From Vulcanimicrobium alpinum (lineage in GTDB: Bacteria; Vulcanimicrobiota; Vulcanimicrobiia; Vulcanimicrobiales; Vulcanimicrobiaceae): a stretch of DNA of 64,000 nt. Where the stretch lies: the NCBI RefSeq assembly GCF_027923555.1, contig NZ_AP025523.1, positions 1,302,001 through 1,366,000 on the forward strand, given 5' to 3'. The position numbers were made by a program, and so were the translations under genes. Below are positions 41,875 through 49,972 of the stretch, piece after piece (positions within the stretch are counted from its first letter, which is position 1; each line of letters opens with the position of its first letter). Below the pieces are notes generated by a model. That model searched no databases. It was not told where the DNA came from and worked only from the letters and a program-made list of their open reading frames with translations.

Positions 41875-43242
41875 GATCGTGTCCCCAGCCGTGGTGTACG
41901 AGCGGTGGCTCGGCGAGGGTAGCGCTCAGCCGTTAATCACGGCGGAGAGCTTGGCGGGCTGATTATCGCTGACGGCACTGAGTCCTTCGAGTTGCATGTA
42001 GCGCCGCTGCAGTTGCCATTCGTCGTTCTGTTCCAGTAGGAGCGCACCGACGAGGCGTACGATGGCAGCATCGTTCGGGAAGATACCGACGACATCGGTG
42101 CGCCGCTTGATCTCCGCGTTGACCCGTTCGAGCGGATTGGTTGAGGCGATCTGCTTGCGGTGCGCCTTGGGAAAGTCCATGTACGCGAGCACGTCGTTCT
42201 CGGCGTCGTCCATCATCGCCGCGAGCTTCGGGAACTTCTGCCGAAGCTGCTCGGAGACGATACGCCATTGCTCGTGCGCAGCTTCCGCTGTCTCTTGCGC
42301 GAATACCGTGTTGATCAACGCGAGGACCATCTGCCGTTGCCCTTTACCCGCATGTGCGAGCGCGTTTCGCATAAAATGCACGCGGCAGCGCTGCCACGTT
42401 GCTTTGAATACTTTCGCGATGGCCGCTTTCAGGCCGACATGCGAGTCGGAAATGACGAGCTTGACACCGCGCAATCCGCGGCGGCTCAAGCTGCGAAGAA
42501 AGTCGATCCAGAACGGCTCTGCTTCGCTCGGACCAACCGCGAGGCCCAACAATTCCCGTGTCCCATCGGTGTTTACGCCGACGGCCAGTATCACGGCGAC
42601 CGAGACGATGCGTCCGCCGGAGCGCGTCTTCACGTACGTCGCGTCGATCCAAAGATAGGGCCAGTCGCCTTCGATCGGCCGGGTAAGAAATGCGTTCACG
42701 CGTTCGTCGATCTCTTCGCACAGCCGTGAGACCTGACTCTTGGAGATGCCTGTCATCCCCATCGCCTTGACGAGCTCGTCGACCGAGCGCGTGGAGATGC
42801 CCTGGATGTAGGCCTCTTGGATGACGGCGGTGAGCGCCTTCTCCGCCGTGCGGCGCGGCTCGAGGAACGCGGGGAAGTAGCTACCTTTGCGCAACTTGGG
42901 GATGCGCAGTCCGATCGTGCCGGAACGCGTCTCCCATTGGCGCTCGCGGAAGCCGTTGCGGGCGTTCTGTCGGCCGGGGCCGCGCTCGCCGTAGGGCAAG
43001 CCGCAGAGTTCCTCAACATCGATCTCCATGATCCGCTGCCCGGCGTACTGGAGCATCTCGCGAACGAAGTCGACGTCGCCGCCCTTTTCGACGAGCTCGG
43101 AAAGTGCGATACTGGGTTTGGCCATCGTGGATCCCTTTCGGTCGGTTATTTGTTGCAAAAACAACCTTCGCCGAAAGCCACGATGGCCGCTCTCTATGCT
43201 ACAAGGGCGACCCTCTCATACACCACGGGCCGGGACACGATC
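41875..43242. mobile_element. IS256-family insertion sequence (about 1.37 kb)
   Basis: The ends are inverted repeats GATCGTGTCCC(CA)GCCGTGGTGTA at the left and, on the other strand at the right, GATCGTGTCCC(GG)CCCGTGGTGTA. They flank a full-length minus-strand transposase. No clear 8-9-base target duplication is found, which suggests that flanking DNA was lost after insertion. Confidence 0.82.
41926..43125 (-). CDS. IS256-family (mutator) transposase
   Basis: A 399-residue transposase starting [16 protein letters not shown] behind an AAGGGAT ribosome site. The DDE catalytic positions lie in [29 protein letters not shown] and [16 protein letters not shown]. The [12 protein letters not shown] motif is typical of the family. 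It is intact and may be active. Confidence 0.93.
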   Translation of the reverse strand: MAKPSIALSELVEKGGDVDFVREMLQYAGQRIMEIDVEELCGLPYGERGPGRQNARNGFRERQWETRSGTIGLRIPKLRKGSYFPAFLEPRRTAEKALTAVIQEAYIQGISTRSVDELVKAMGMTGISKSQVSRLCEEIDERVNAFLTRPIEGDWPYLWIDATYVKTRSGGRIVSVAVILAVGVNTDGTRELLGLAVGPSEAEPFWIDFLRSLSRRGLRGVKLVISDSHVGLKAAIAKVFKATWQRCRVHFMRNALAHAGKGQRQMVLALINTVFAQETAEAAHEQWRIVSEQLRQKFPKLAAMMDDAENDVLAYMDFPKAHRKQIASTNPLERVNAEIKRRTDVVGIFPNDAAIVRLVGALLLEQNDEWQLQRRYMQLEGLSAVSDNQPAKLSAVING

Positions 43243-43424
43243 GATCGCGCAGAACGGGGGCGATCAACGCTCGCATCGCGCGTAATGGATGATCTTTCGG
43301 AATCCGATCCTCATCCGCAACATAACTCCACATGCCGCGCTGCACTTTCTCTCGCGTTCGCATGTCTCATTGCATCAAACGCTTACCCGACAAGGAAGGG
43401 AAGCGCGACTTTTTCAGCACCCTA
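43243..43424. other. Spacer between IS256 and the carboxyltransferase gene
   Basis: About 180 bases of lower GC content than the surroundings. No gene is supported. No continuation of the gene truncated by IS256 could be read in any frame. Confidence 0.3.
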
Positions 43425-44990
43425 TTAGAGCGGGATGTTGCCGTGCTTGCGCTTCGGGCGCTCGACGCGTTTGTCGGCGAGCGCGTCGAGCGCACGGGAG
43501 ACGGCGCGGCGCGTCTCGTTCGCGTTGATCACGTCGTCGACGTAGCCGCGCTGTGCCGCGATGAACGGGTTGGCGAAATGGTCGGTGTACTCGGCCGCGA
43601 GTTCCGCTGCGCGCGCCTCGGGATCGGGTGCCTCGGCGATCTCGCGCCGGTTGAGGATCTTCACGGCGCCGGCTGAACCCATCACCGCGATCTCCGCGGT
43701 CGGCCACGCGAAGTTGAAATCGGCGCGGATGTGCTTGGACGACATGACGTCGTACGCGCCGCCGTAGGCTTTGCGGGTGATGACGGTGATCTTCGGGACC
43801 GTCGCCTCGGCGAAGGCGTAGAGCAGCTTGGCGCCGTGCTTGATGATCCCGCCCCACTCCTGGCTCGTCCCCGGTAAGAATCCCGGAACGTCGACGAAGG
43901 TCAGCAGCGGGACGTTGAACGCATCGCAGAAGCGCACGAAGCGCGCGGCCTTGATCGAAGCGTTGATGTCGAGGACGCCGGCGAGCACTTTCGGCTGGTT
44001 GGCGACGATCCCGACGCTGCGTCCGCCGATGCGTCCGAAGCCGGTCACGACGTTCTGCGCCCACAGCGGAAGGATCTCGAAGAAGTCGGCGTCGTCGAGC
44101 GTCGGGACGATCGCGTCGAGGATGTCGTAGGGCTTGTTCGGCGCGTCCGGGATCAGCTCGTTGAGTTCTTCGGCGACGCGCAGCGGATCGTCGGCGGTCG
44201 CGACGAGCGGGGGATCGTCGAGGTTGTTCGACGGGATGAACGAGAGCAGCCGCCGGCAGTGCTCGTTCATCTCGTCCTCGTCGGTGGCGGTGAGGTGCGC
44301 GACCCCGCTCTTCGTCGCGTGCGTGAGCGCGCCGCCGAGCTCGTCGAACGAGACGTCTTCACCGGTGACGGCCTTGGTGACGTCGGGGCCGGTGATGAAC
44401 ATCTGCGAGATCCCCTCCACCATGACGGTGAAGTCGGTGATCGCCGGCGAGTACACCGCGCCGCCGGCGCACGGTCCCGCGATCAGGCTGATCTGCGGGA
44501 TGACGCCCGACGCCTGCACGTTGCGCCAGAAGATCTCGGCATAGCCGCCCAGGCTCACGACGCCTTCCTGGATGCGCGCGCCGCCGGAGTCGTTGATCCC
44601 GATCATCGGCGAACCGGTGCGCACGGCCAGGTCCATCGTCTTGCAGATCTTCTCGGCCATCACTTCGCCGAGCGAGCCGCCCAGCACCGTGAAGTCTTGC
44701 GAGAAGAGGAAGACCCGCCGCCCGTCGATCGTCGCGTGCCCCGTGACGACGCCGTCGCCGAGAAACTCGCGTTCGCCCAAGCCGAACGCCGTCGTCCGAT
44801 GGACCGCGAAGCGATCGAGTTCGACGAACGATCCGGGATCGACGAGCGCGTCGACCCGCTCTCGCGCCGTGCGCTTGCCGCGCGCGCGCTGGCGTTCGTT
44901 CGCGTCCTCGCCGGCGGGTGCGAGCGACGCGTCGCGCATGCGCTCGAGGCGGCCGTAGGCGTGCTCGTGGGGCGACTCGGTGGCGGACAT
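43425..44990 (-). CDS. Acyl-CoA carboxylase carboxyltransferase (beta) subunit, propionyl/methylmalonyl-CoA type
   Basis: A 521-residue crotonase-fold carboxyltransferase: [23 protein letters not shown], the N-domain oxyanion motif [37 protein letters not shown], the C-domain [24 protein letters not shown], and [13 protein letters not shown]. It moves carboxyl from biotin to acyl-CoA. The likely partner is the biotin carboxylase-carrier protein at 38655, now separated by IS256. This makes (S)-methylmalonyl-CoA for the epimerase and mutase. Confidence 0.93.
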   Translation of the reverse strand: MSATESPHEHAYGRLERMRDASLAPAGEDANERQRARGKRTARERVDALVDPGSFVELDRFAVHRTTAFGLGEREFLGDGVVTGHATIDGRRVFLFSQDFTVLGGSLGEVMAEKICKTMDLAVRTGSPMIGINDSGGARIQEGVVSLGGYAEIFWRNVQASGVIPQISLIAGPCAGGAVYSPAITDFTVMVEGISQMFITGPDVTKAVTGEDVSFDELGGALTHATKSGVAHLTATDEDEMNEHCRRLLSFIPSNNLDDPPLVATADDPLRVAEELNELIPDAPNKPYDILDAIVPTLDDADFFEILPLWAQNVVTGFGRIGGRSVGIVANQPKVLAGVLDINASIKAARFVRFCDAFNVPLLTFVDVPGFLPGTSQEWGGIIKHGAKLLYAFAEATVPKITVITRKAYGGAYDVMSSKHIRADFNFAWPTAEIAVMGSAGAVKILNRREIAEAPDPEARAAELAAEYTDHFANPFIAAQRGYVDDVINANETRRAVSRALDALADKRVERPKRKHGNIPL

Positions 44991-45036
44991 CGCCGGGGCC
45001 CTTCGCCGTCGGAAACCCCGGCGCCTTAGCGCGCAG

Positions 45037-45348
45037 CTACCAGATTCCCAGCGCCAGCTTGACGTCGTCGCTCGCCATCGTCTTCGGATCCCACGGCGGG
45101 TTGAACGTGATCTCGACGTTCGCCGACTTCACGCCGTCGATCGACTCGACTTTGCTCTGCACGGCCTGCTTGAACATGGGGCCGACGGGACACATCGGCG
45201 ACGTCAGCGTCATCGTCACGGTGACCTCTTGTCCGTGCGGTCCCTCGCAGGCGACGTCGTAGACGAGCCCTAGGTCGAGGATGCCCATGTTGAGTTCGGG
45301 GTCTTCGACCTCTTTGAGGGCTTCGCGAACGCGCTCTGCGGTAATCAT
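45037..45348 (-). CDS. MIP18/DUF59 family protein (SufT/PaaD-like)
   Basis: A 103-residue protein with the DUF59 pattern [26 protein letters not shown] and [19 protein letters not shown], containing the conserved cysteine, and ending [26 protein letters not shown]. Family members help mature iron-sulfur clusters. The ATG has a clear GGAGG ribosome site. It overlaps the stop of the upstream membrane-protein gene (ATGA). Confidence 0.88.
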   Translation of the reverse strand: MITAERVREALKEVEDPELNMGILDLGLVYDVACEGPHGQEVTVTMTLTSPMCPVGPMFKQAVQSKVESIDGVKSANVEITFNPPWDPKTMASDDVKLALGIW

Positions 45349-46055
45349 AACGGAACCTCCGTTCGCCCATGACTCGCCGGCACCCCGGGCGGGATGCGGC
45401 GCAGGTCGGGGACGCGACGGCCGAAGGCGAGCAGGGAGAGCCTGATCGCCGGTGCCATCAGAACGAGCACGATCGCGCTCGGCGGAATCGTCCCCCACAG
45501 AAGATTGACGGGGACGAGGATGACCACTGCCAGAGCGATGACGAGCAGAGCCGACACGGTGGTAATGGTGACGAGACGTCTCCAGAGCATCCTCCGTTCG
45601 GCGTTACCGGTGTGCTCGTAGCCGCGCATGAAATTGCGCCACGCGACGATCGTGGCCGGAACCGACGTCCCCGTGAAGCAGGCGACGTATACGCCGATTC
45701 CCGTGCGCGCCCACTCCGGATGGTTCGACGAGGCGAAGTGGACGTTCGCATAGAGCGCGAGCGGGACGACGGTCGTGCAGGCGAGATAGAGAAACGCCAG
45801 GACGACGTCGGGCCGGGTCGGCTTGAACGCCCCGCTCATCATGCGATGGTAGTTGAACCAGAGCGCGGCCAGCGCGGCGAACGTCCCGAAGTAGATGACG
45901 TAGCGCACCGGGTGCGTCAGATCCGCCGGAGTGTTGGGGAGGGTGAGCTGCAGCGCAAGCTGAGACATCGAGAAGCCGATCACGATATCGCCGAACGATT
46001 CGAGCCAGCCGACGAGATGACGTTCGCCGTCCGGCAGGTTCGCGCGGTAGCTCAT
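45345..46055 (-). CDS. Multi-span membrane protein, TMEM175/DUF1211-like
   Basis: A 236-residue protein with about six membrane spans. Its first helix, WLESFGDIVIGFSMSQLALQLTLP, resembles the pore helix of TMEM175/DUF1211 channels (ESFxDxVxxxxxTxLxLxL...). The second span ends ALWFNYHRMMSGAF. TMEM175 proteins conduct potassium ions. The match is moderate, and the usual RxxxFSD motif is altered to LESFGD, so channel function is tentative. Confidence 0.55.
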   Translation of the reverse strand: MSYRANLPDGERHLVGWLESFGDIVIGFSMSQLALQLTLPNTPADLTHPVRYVIYFGTFAALAALWFNYHRMMSGAFKPTRPDVVLAFLYLACTTVVPLALYANVHFASSNHPEWARTGIGVYVACFTGTSVPATIVAWRNFMRGYEHTGNAERRMLWRRLVTITTVSALLVIALAVVILVPVNLLWGTIPPSAIVLVLMAPAIRLSLLAFGRRVPDLRRIPPGVPASHGRTEVPL

Positions 46056-46058
46056 CGA

Positions 46059-46754
46059 TTACACCGCGAGGTAGCGGTGCATCATCGCCTCGTCGGCCTT
46101 GAGTTCGGCGATCGAGCCCTGGCCGACGACGCGGCCGTTGGAGAGGACGTAGCCGCGGTCGGAGAGGCTCATCGCGACGTGCGCGTTCTGCTCGACGAGC
46201 AGAATTGTGTTGCCCTCGCTGCGGATTGCGCGCACCACCTCTTCGACGTTGCGCGCGATCAGCGGTGCGAGCCCTTCCATCGGCTCGTCGAGCAGGATGA
46301 TGTCGGGGTTGGCGACGAGCGCGCGGGCGATCGCCAGCATCTGCTGTTCGCCTCCGGAGAGTTTCGCCGGCTTGTCCTTGCGCTCGCCGAGCACCGCGAA
46401 GTACTCGTAAATCCGCTTCTCCGTCCACGCGCCTTTGCGCCCCGCGAGTGCCGCGAGGCGTAGATTCTCGCCGACCGTCAGGTTCGGAAAGATGCGCCGG
46501 TCTTCGGGGACGAACGCGATCCCTAGCTGGGCCAGCGCGAACGGCGTTTTGTTGGTGATCTCCTTGCCTTTGAAGAGCACCTGGCCGGTCTTCGCGTTGA
46601 CCAAACCCATGATCGTCTTGCACGTCGTCGAACGCCCCGAGCCGTTGCGCCCGAGCAGCGCGACGACTTCGCCCGCATCGACCTGTAGCGAGACGTTCTG
46701 CAGAACGTGGCTCTTGTCGTAGTACGCGTTGACGTTGCGAAGTTCGAGCAGCAT
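46059..46754 (-). CDS. livF: Branched-chain amino-acid ABC transporter ATP-binding protein LivF
   Basis: A 231-residue ATPase with the LivF plan: MLLELRNVNAYYDKSHVLQNVSL, Walker A GRNGSGRSTTCKTIMGL, GIAFVPEDRRIFPNLTVGENL, the signature KLSGGEQQMLAIARAL and Walker B PDIILLDEPMEGLAP. The Walker A lysine is replaced by arginine (GSGRST). This variation may be tolerated, but it should be noted. With livG, livM and livH it forms the cytoplasmic and membrane part of a high-affinity amino-acid importer. Confidence 0.92.
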   Translation of the reverse strand: MLLELRNVNAYYDKSHVLQNVSLQVDAGEVVALLGRNGSGRSTTCKTIMGLVNAKTGQVLFKGKEITNKTPFALAQLGIAFVPEDRRIFPNLTVGENLRLAALAGRKGAWTEKRIYEYFAVLGERKDKPAKLSGGEQQMLAIARALVANPDIILLDEPMEGLAPLIARNVEEVVRAIRSEGNTILLVEQNAHVAMSLSDRGYVLSNGRVVGQGSIAELKADEAMMHRYLAV

Positions 46755-46760
46755 GTTAAA

Positions 46761-46810
46761 GGCGCTCCGCCCCGGGCTGCGCGCCCCCCGCGCTTTGCGC
46801 GGGGCCCCCG
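46761..46810. repeat. REP-like GC-rich palindromic repeat between livG and livF
   Basis: An intergenic copy of the repeat seen inside gatB (15804-15853), in the opposite orientation. The hairpin arms CCCCCCGCGC and GCGCGGGGCCCCC enclose a TTT loop, with CGCTCCGCCCCGGGCTGCGCG alongside. It could also stabilise or attenuate the liv mRNA. Confidence 0.55.
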
Positions 46811-46871
46811 GTCCGAGCTGGCAACACCATCCTGGTCATGCCACGATGTTTCGTCGCTCGCTCCATCGCCA

Positions 46872-47618
46872 TTACACAAGTTCTCCGAGGTAGGCGCGCT
46901 GCACCGCTTCGTTGCCGCGAATCTCCGCCGGCGTTCCGGTCGCGAGAATCTGGCCCGTCTGCAGAACGGTGATCGTCGTCGAGATCGACATGACGACATC
47001 GATGTCGTGCTCGACGAGCAGGATCGTGCGGCCGGGCGAGATGCGCTGGATCAGATCGACCGTCTCGTGCGTCTCGGTCGGCGACATCCCGGCGAGCGGC
47101 TCGTCGAGCAGCAGCATCGGCGGATCGCTTGCGATCACGAGACCGATCTCGAGCCGGCGCTGGTCGCCGTGCGAGAGGTTCTCGGCGCGCGCGTCGCGCG
47201 CGTCCCACAAGCCGACGTCGTGCAGCACACGCTCCGTCGTCTCGTTGACCTGGTCCATCCGCGAGCCGGGGAAGAAGAAGTTCGCTTTGCCGTCGTGGAC
47301 CGCTTGGGCGGCGAGCCGGACGTTCTCGCCGACCGTCAGATGCCCGAAGATGTTCGTGATCTGAAACGAGCGCGCGATCCCCAGCCGCGCGCGCTGATAC
47401 GCGTGCAGCGCGGTGATGTCGCGGTCGCGGAAAAAGATCCGTCCCTCGCTCGGCGGCAGCAGTCCGCTCAAGAGGTTGAAGAACGTCGTCTTGCCGGCGC
47501 CGTTGGGGCCGATGATCGTGCGCACCCCGCCCTCGGGGATCTCGATCGAGACGTTGTTGACGGCGGTGAAGCCGGAGAATCGCCGGGTGAGGCCGTCGGT
47601 CTTGAAGACGTACGACAT
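46872..47618 (-). CDS. livG: Branched-chain amino-acid ABC transporter ATP-binding protein LivG
   Basis: A 248-residue ATPase: FKTDGLTRRFSGFTAVNNVSIEI, Walker A IIGPNGAGKTTFFNLLSGLL, GIARSFQITNIFGHLTVGENV, the signature-equivalent ENLSHGDQRRLEIGLVI, and Walker B PPMLLLDEPLAGMSP. The signature reads LSHGD rather than LSGGQ, usual for LivG. Its ATG overlaps the livM stop. The start is set at MSYVFKTD, though the frame is open upstream. Confidence 0.93.
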   Translation of the reverse strand: MSYVFKTDGLTRRFSGFTAVNNVSIEIPEGGVRTIIGPNGAGKTTFFNLLSGLLPPSEGRIFFRDRDITALHAYQRARLGIARSFQITNIFGHLTVGENVRLAAQAVHDGKANFFFPGSRMDQVNETTERVLHDVGLWDARDARAENLSHGDQRRLEIGLVIASDPPMLLLDEPLAGMSPTETHETVDLIQRISPGRTILLVEHDIDVVMSISTTITVLQTGQILATGTPAEIRGNEAVQRAYLGELV

Positions 47619-48811
47619 CAGGGCGCCGCCGTCTCGGTCGCGGCCGGCTCGTCGAGCGCGGGTAGTTCTTCCTGCATCTCGAGCTCGACGCGCGCCTGAC
47701 GCGAGAAGTAGCGGCGGAACGTCGTCCCCGCGCCGTAGTGCCGGATGTCGTCGAGGAAGCCCATGATCCCGCGGGGGCCGACCAGCACCACGATCACGAA
47801 CACGATCCCGATCCAGGCTTCCCAATACTTGGTGAGCTGCGAGACGTTGTTCTGAATCTCGTAATAGATCGAGGCGCCGAGGATCGGCCCGAGGAACGTC
47901 TGCACGCCGCCGAGCATCGACATCATCACGACGTTGCCCGAGTACTCGACCGAGCCGGCATCGGGGTTGATCGCCTGCTGAAAGTACGTCCACAGCCAGC
48001 CGGCGACGGCCGGGAAGAGCGCCGAGAGCACGAACGCGTTGACCCGGTACTTGTCGACGTCGTAACCGAGGAAGCGCGCGCGCTGCTTGTTCTCGCGGAT
48101 CGCGTGGAGCACGCTTCCGAACGGCGAGCGCAGGATGAAGTGCAGGAGGCAGAGCGCGAGGAACGCGCAGATCGCGCAGAACCAATAGAAATGATCGGAG
48201 CTCGAAAGCCAGGCGTTGCCGAACACCGAGGGGCGCGTGATGTTCTGCAGGCCGTCCTCGCCGCCGGTGAGCTCGCTCCAATGGAAGGTGACGAAGTAGA
48301 TCACCTGCGCGAACGCCAGCGTGATCATCGAGAAGTAGATGCCGCTCGACCGCGGCACCACGACCCGTGCCAGGACCCACGCCCACAGCAACGCGACGGC
48401 GAGCGAAAGCACGAGCGCGACGAACAGGTTGTCGCCCTTGCCGTGCGAGACCGCTGTGCCGAACACCGTGACGTTGAAGCCGGCGGTGTAGAGCGCCGTC
48501 GTGTAGGCACCCAGCGTGAAGAACATCGCGTGCCCGAACGAGAGCTCGCCGACGTGCCCGAACAGCAGGTTGAAACCGCTGGCGAACAGCGCGAAGATCA
48601 CCATCGTCGTCGCGATCCCGACGAATCCGGACCAGTTGCCTTTGAACGGGTTCGCTCCGGCGACGAACGGCAGCGCGACGAACAGGATCGCGGTCCACAG
48701 CAGCGGATGCGTCAGCAGCGCCGCCGCACCGTTCGCAGGACGGGCGCCCAGCGCCGGCTTTACGTCACGCTGAGCCTGTCGAAGGGCGCCCGAATCGTGC
48801 TGTCCGCTCAT
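47618..48811 (-). CDS. livM: Branched-chain amino-acid ABC transporter permease LivM
   Basis: A 397-residue permease with about ten membrane spans, the NLLFGHVGELSFGHAMFFTLGAYT motif and FLGYDVDKYRVNAFVLSALFPAVAGWL near the EAA-like loop. It ends GPRGIMGFLDDIRHYG plus a short acidic tail. The first ~30 residues contain GALRQAQRDVK, encoded by a REP-like repeat (48764-48788), a probable in-frame insertion. It overlaps livG by ATGA and livH upstream by four bases. Confidence 0.93.
   Translation of the reverse strand: MSGQHDSGALRQAQRDVKPALGARPANGAAALLTHPLLWTAILFVALPFVAGANPFKGNWSGFVGIATTMVIFALFASGFNLLFGHVGELSFGHAMFFTLGAYTTALYTAGFNVTVFGTAVSHGKGDNLFVALVLSLAVALLWAWVLARVVVPRSSGIYFSMITLAFAQVIYFVTFHWSELTGGEDGLQNITRPSVFGNAWLSSSDHFYWFCAICAFLALCLLHFILRSPFGSVLHAIRENKQRARFLGYDVDKYRVNAFVLSALFPAVAGWLWTYFQQAINPDAGSVEYSGNVVMMSMLGGVQTFLGPILGASIYYEIQNNVSQLTKYWEAWIGIVFVIVVLVGPRGIMGFLDDIRHYGAGTTFRRYFSRQARVELEMQEELPALDEPAATETAAP
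48764..48788 (+). repeat. REP-like repeat, copy in the livM N-terminal coding region
   Basis: GTCACGCTGAGCCTGTCGAA plus GGGCG matches the mutS2 copies with one internal difference. On the livM strand it encodes ALRQAQRDV, the same peptide as mutS2 copy 2. Confidence 0.7.
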
Positions 48812-49755
48812 TCGAAGAGACCCTCGACGCCGAAGATCCCGCGCGGCCGCACCAGCAGAATGATCCCCATGATGATGTAGCCGGTCATCTCGACCGCCGG
48901 CGGCCAGATCAGCGCCATCAAGCTGGTGAGGATGCCGATCAGCAAGCCGCCGACGATCGCGCCCCAGAAGGAGCCGATCCCTCCGACGATGACGATCACG
49001 AAGGTGAGCACGATCCACTGCGAGGCGAGATTCGGCTGGATCGAGTAGATCGGCGCCGCGAGCGCGCCGGCCAGGCCGGCGAGCAGCGAGCCCATCCCGA
49101 AGACGAGCGTGAACATCAGCGGCATGTTGATGCCCAGGATCTTCACCATCTCGGCGTCACGCGTCCCGGCGCGGATGATGATCCCGATGTTGGTCTTGTT
49201 GAGCAGCAGCCACACTCCGGCCAGGATCACGACCGTCAGCAGCACCAGGAAGACGTCTTTGTAGAACGGGAACTGCAGGCCGCCGAGGTCGATCGACTGC
49301 GGGATGTACGACGGCGTGTCGACGCGCACCGCGTCGTCGCCCCACACCTTGCGAACGACCTGCGCGAAGATCAGCGCCGTTCCGAACGTCAGCAGCAGCG
49401 TATATTCCGGTATCCGCTTGTACAGCGGCCGGATGAGGGTCGATTCGAACGCCATCCCCAGGACGCCGACGATCACCGCCGAGGCGAGGATCGCGGGCCA
49501 GAACCCGATCGTACCGTTGAACTGGTACATCAGGTAGGCGCCGAGCATGAAGAACGCGCCGTGGGAGAAGTTGATCACGCCCATCAGCCCGAGGATGATG
49601 TTCAGCCCCAAGGCCACGAGGATGTAGAGCATCCCCAAGGTGATGCCGTTGACCAGCTGATCGGTCAGTTCGGCGAGTCCGGGAATATGGATTGCAGACG
49701 CCCTCAAAGTGTTTGGAAGAGCCCCTCCGTTCGCCCCCGGGGTGCTCGGTTCCAT
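48808..49755 (-). CDS. livH: Branched-chain amino-acid ABC transporter permease LivH
   Basis: A 315-residue permease: QLVNGITLGMLYILVALGLNIILGLMGVINFSHGAFFMLGAY, the LTFGTALIFAQVVRKVWGD segment and AGTRDAEMVKILGINMPLMFTLVFGMGSLLAGLAG, all typical of LivH. About eight spans. The start at 49755 gives a slightly long N-terminus. TTG nearer the first helix (49709) is possible. It is the first gene of livHMGF. The substrate-binding protein for this type of transporter is encoded at 62608. Confidence 0.92.
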   Translation of the reverse strand: MEPSTPGANGGALPNTLRASAIHIPGLAELTDQLVNGITLGMLYILVALGLNIILGLMGVINFSHGAFFMLGAYLMYQFNGTIGFWPAILASAVIVGVLGMAFESTLIRPLYKRIPEYTLLLTFGTALIFAQVVRKVWGDDAVRVDTPSYIPQSIDLGGLQFPFYKDVFLVLLTVVILAGVWLLLNKTNIGIIIRAGTRDAEMVKILGINMPLMFTLVFGMGSLLAGLAGALAAPIYSIQPNLASQWIVLTFVIVIVGGIGSFWGAIVGGLLIGILTSLMALIWPPAVEMTGYIIMGIILLVRPRGIFGVEGLFE

Positions 49756-49972
49756 GCTTCGACGCCGCCGGCCGAACGAATATTTCCCGGTCGACAGGCG
49801 CATCCAAACGCAGGGCGCATTCATGTTCCCAATGGCCTAGGAGCGCCAGAGGGTTTGAAACCGATCCAACAGGACGAGAGTTTAACCACCACCAAGGCCG
49901 GTGCGGCGACGGAGGGCGTCGGCGGGCATGGAGGCAGGAGCGGCTGGGCCGCTCGGGGAGTTTCGTAGCGAC
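49756..49972. other. Divergent intergenic region between livH and clpC
   Basis: About 215 bases carrying the promoters of livHMGF (leftward) and clpC (rightward). GGGGAG at 49955-49960 is the probable clpC ribosome site. No CtsR- or HrcA-like operator could be recognised by eye. Confidence 0.3.

Noticed and set aside
46761-46810. Intrinsic terminator between livG and livF
   Set aside because: The hairpin has no T-run on either strand, and the sequence recurs inside gatB, so it is treated as a dispersed repeat.
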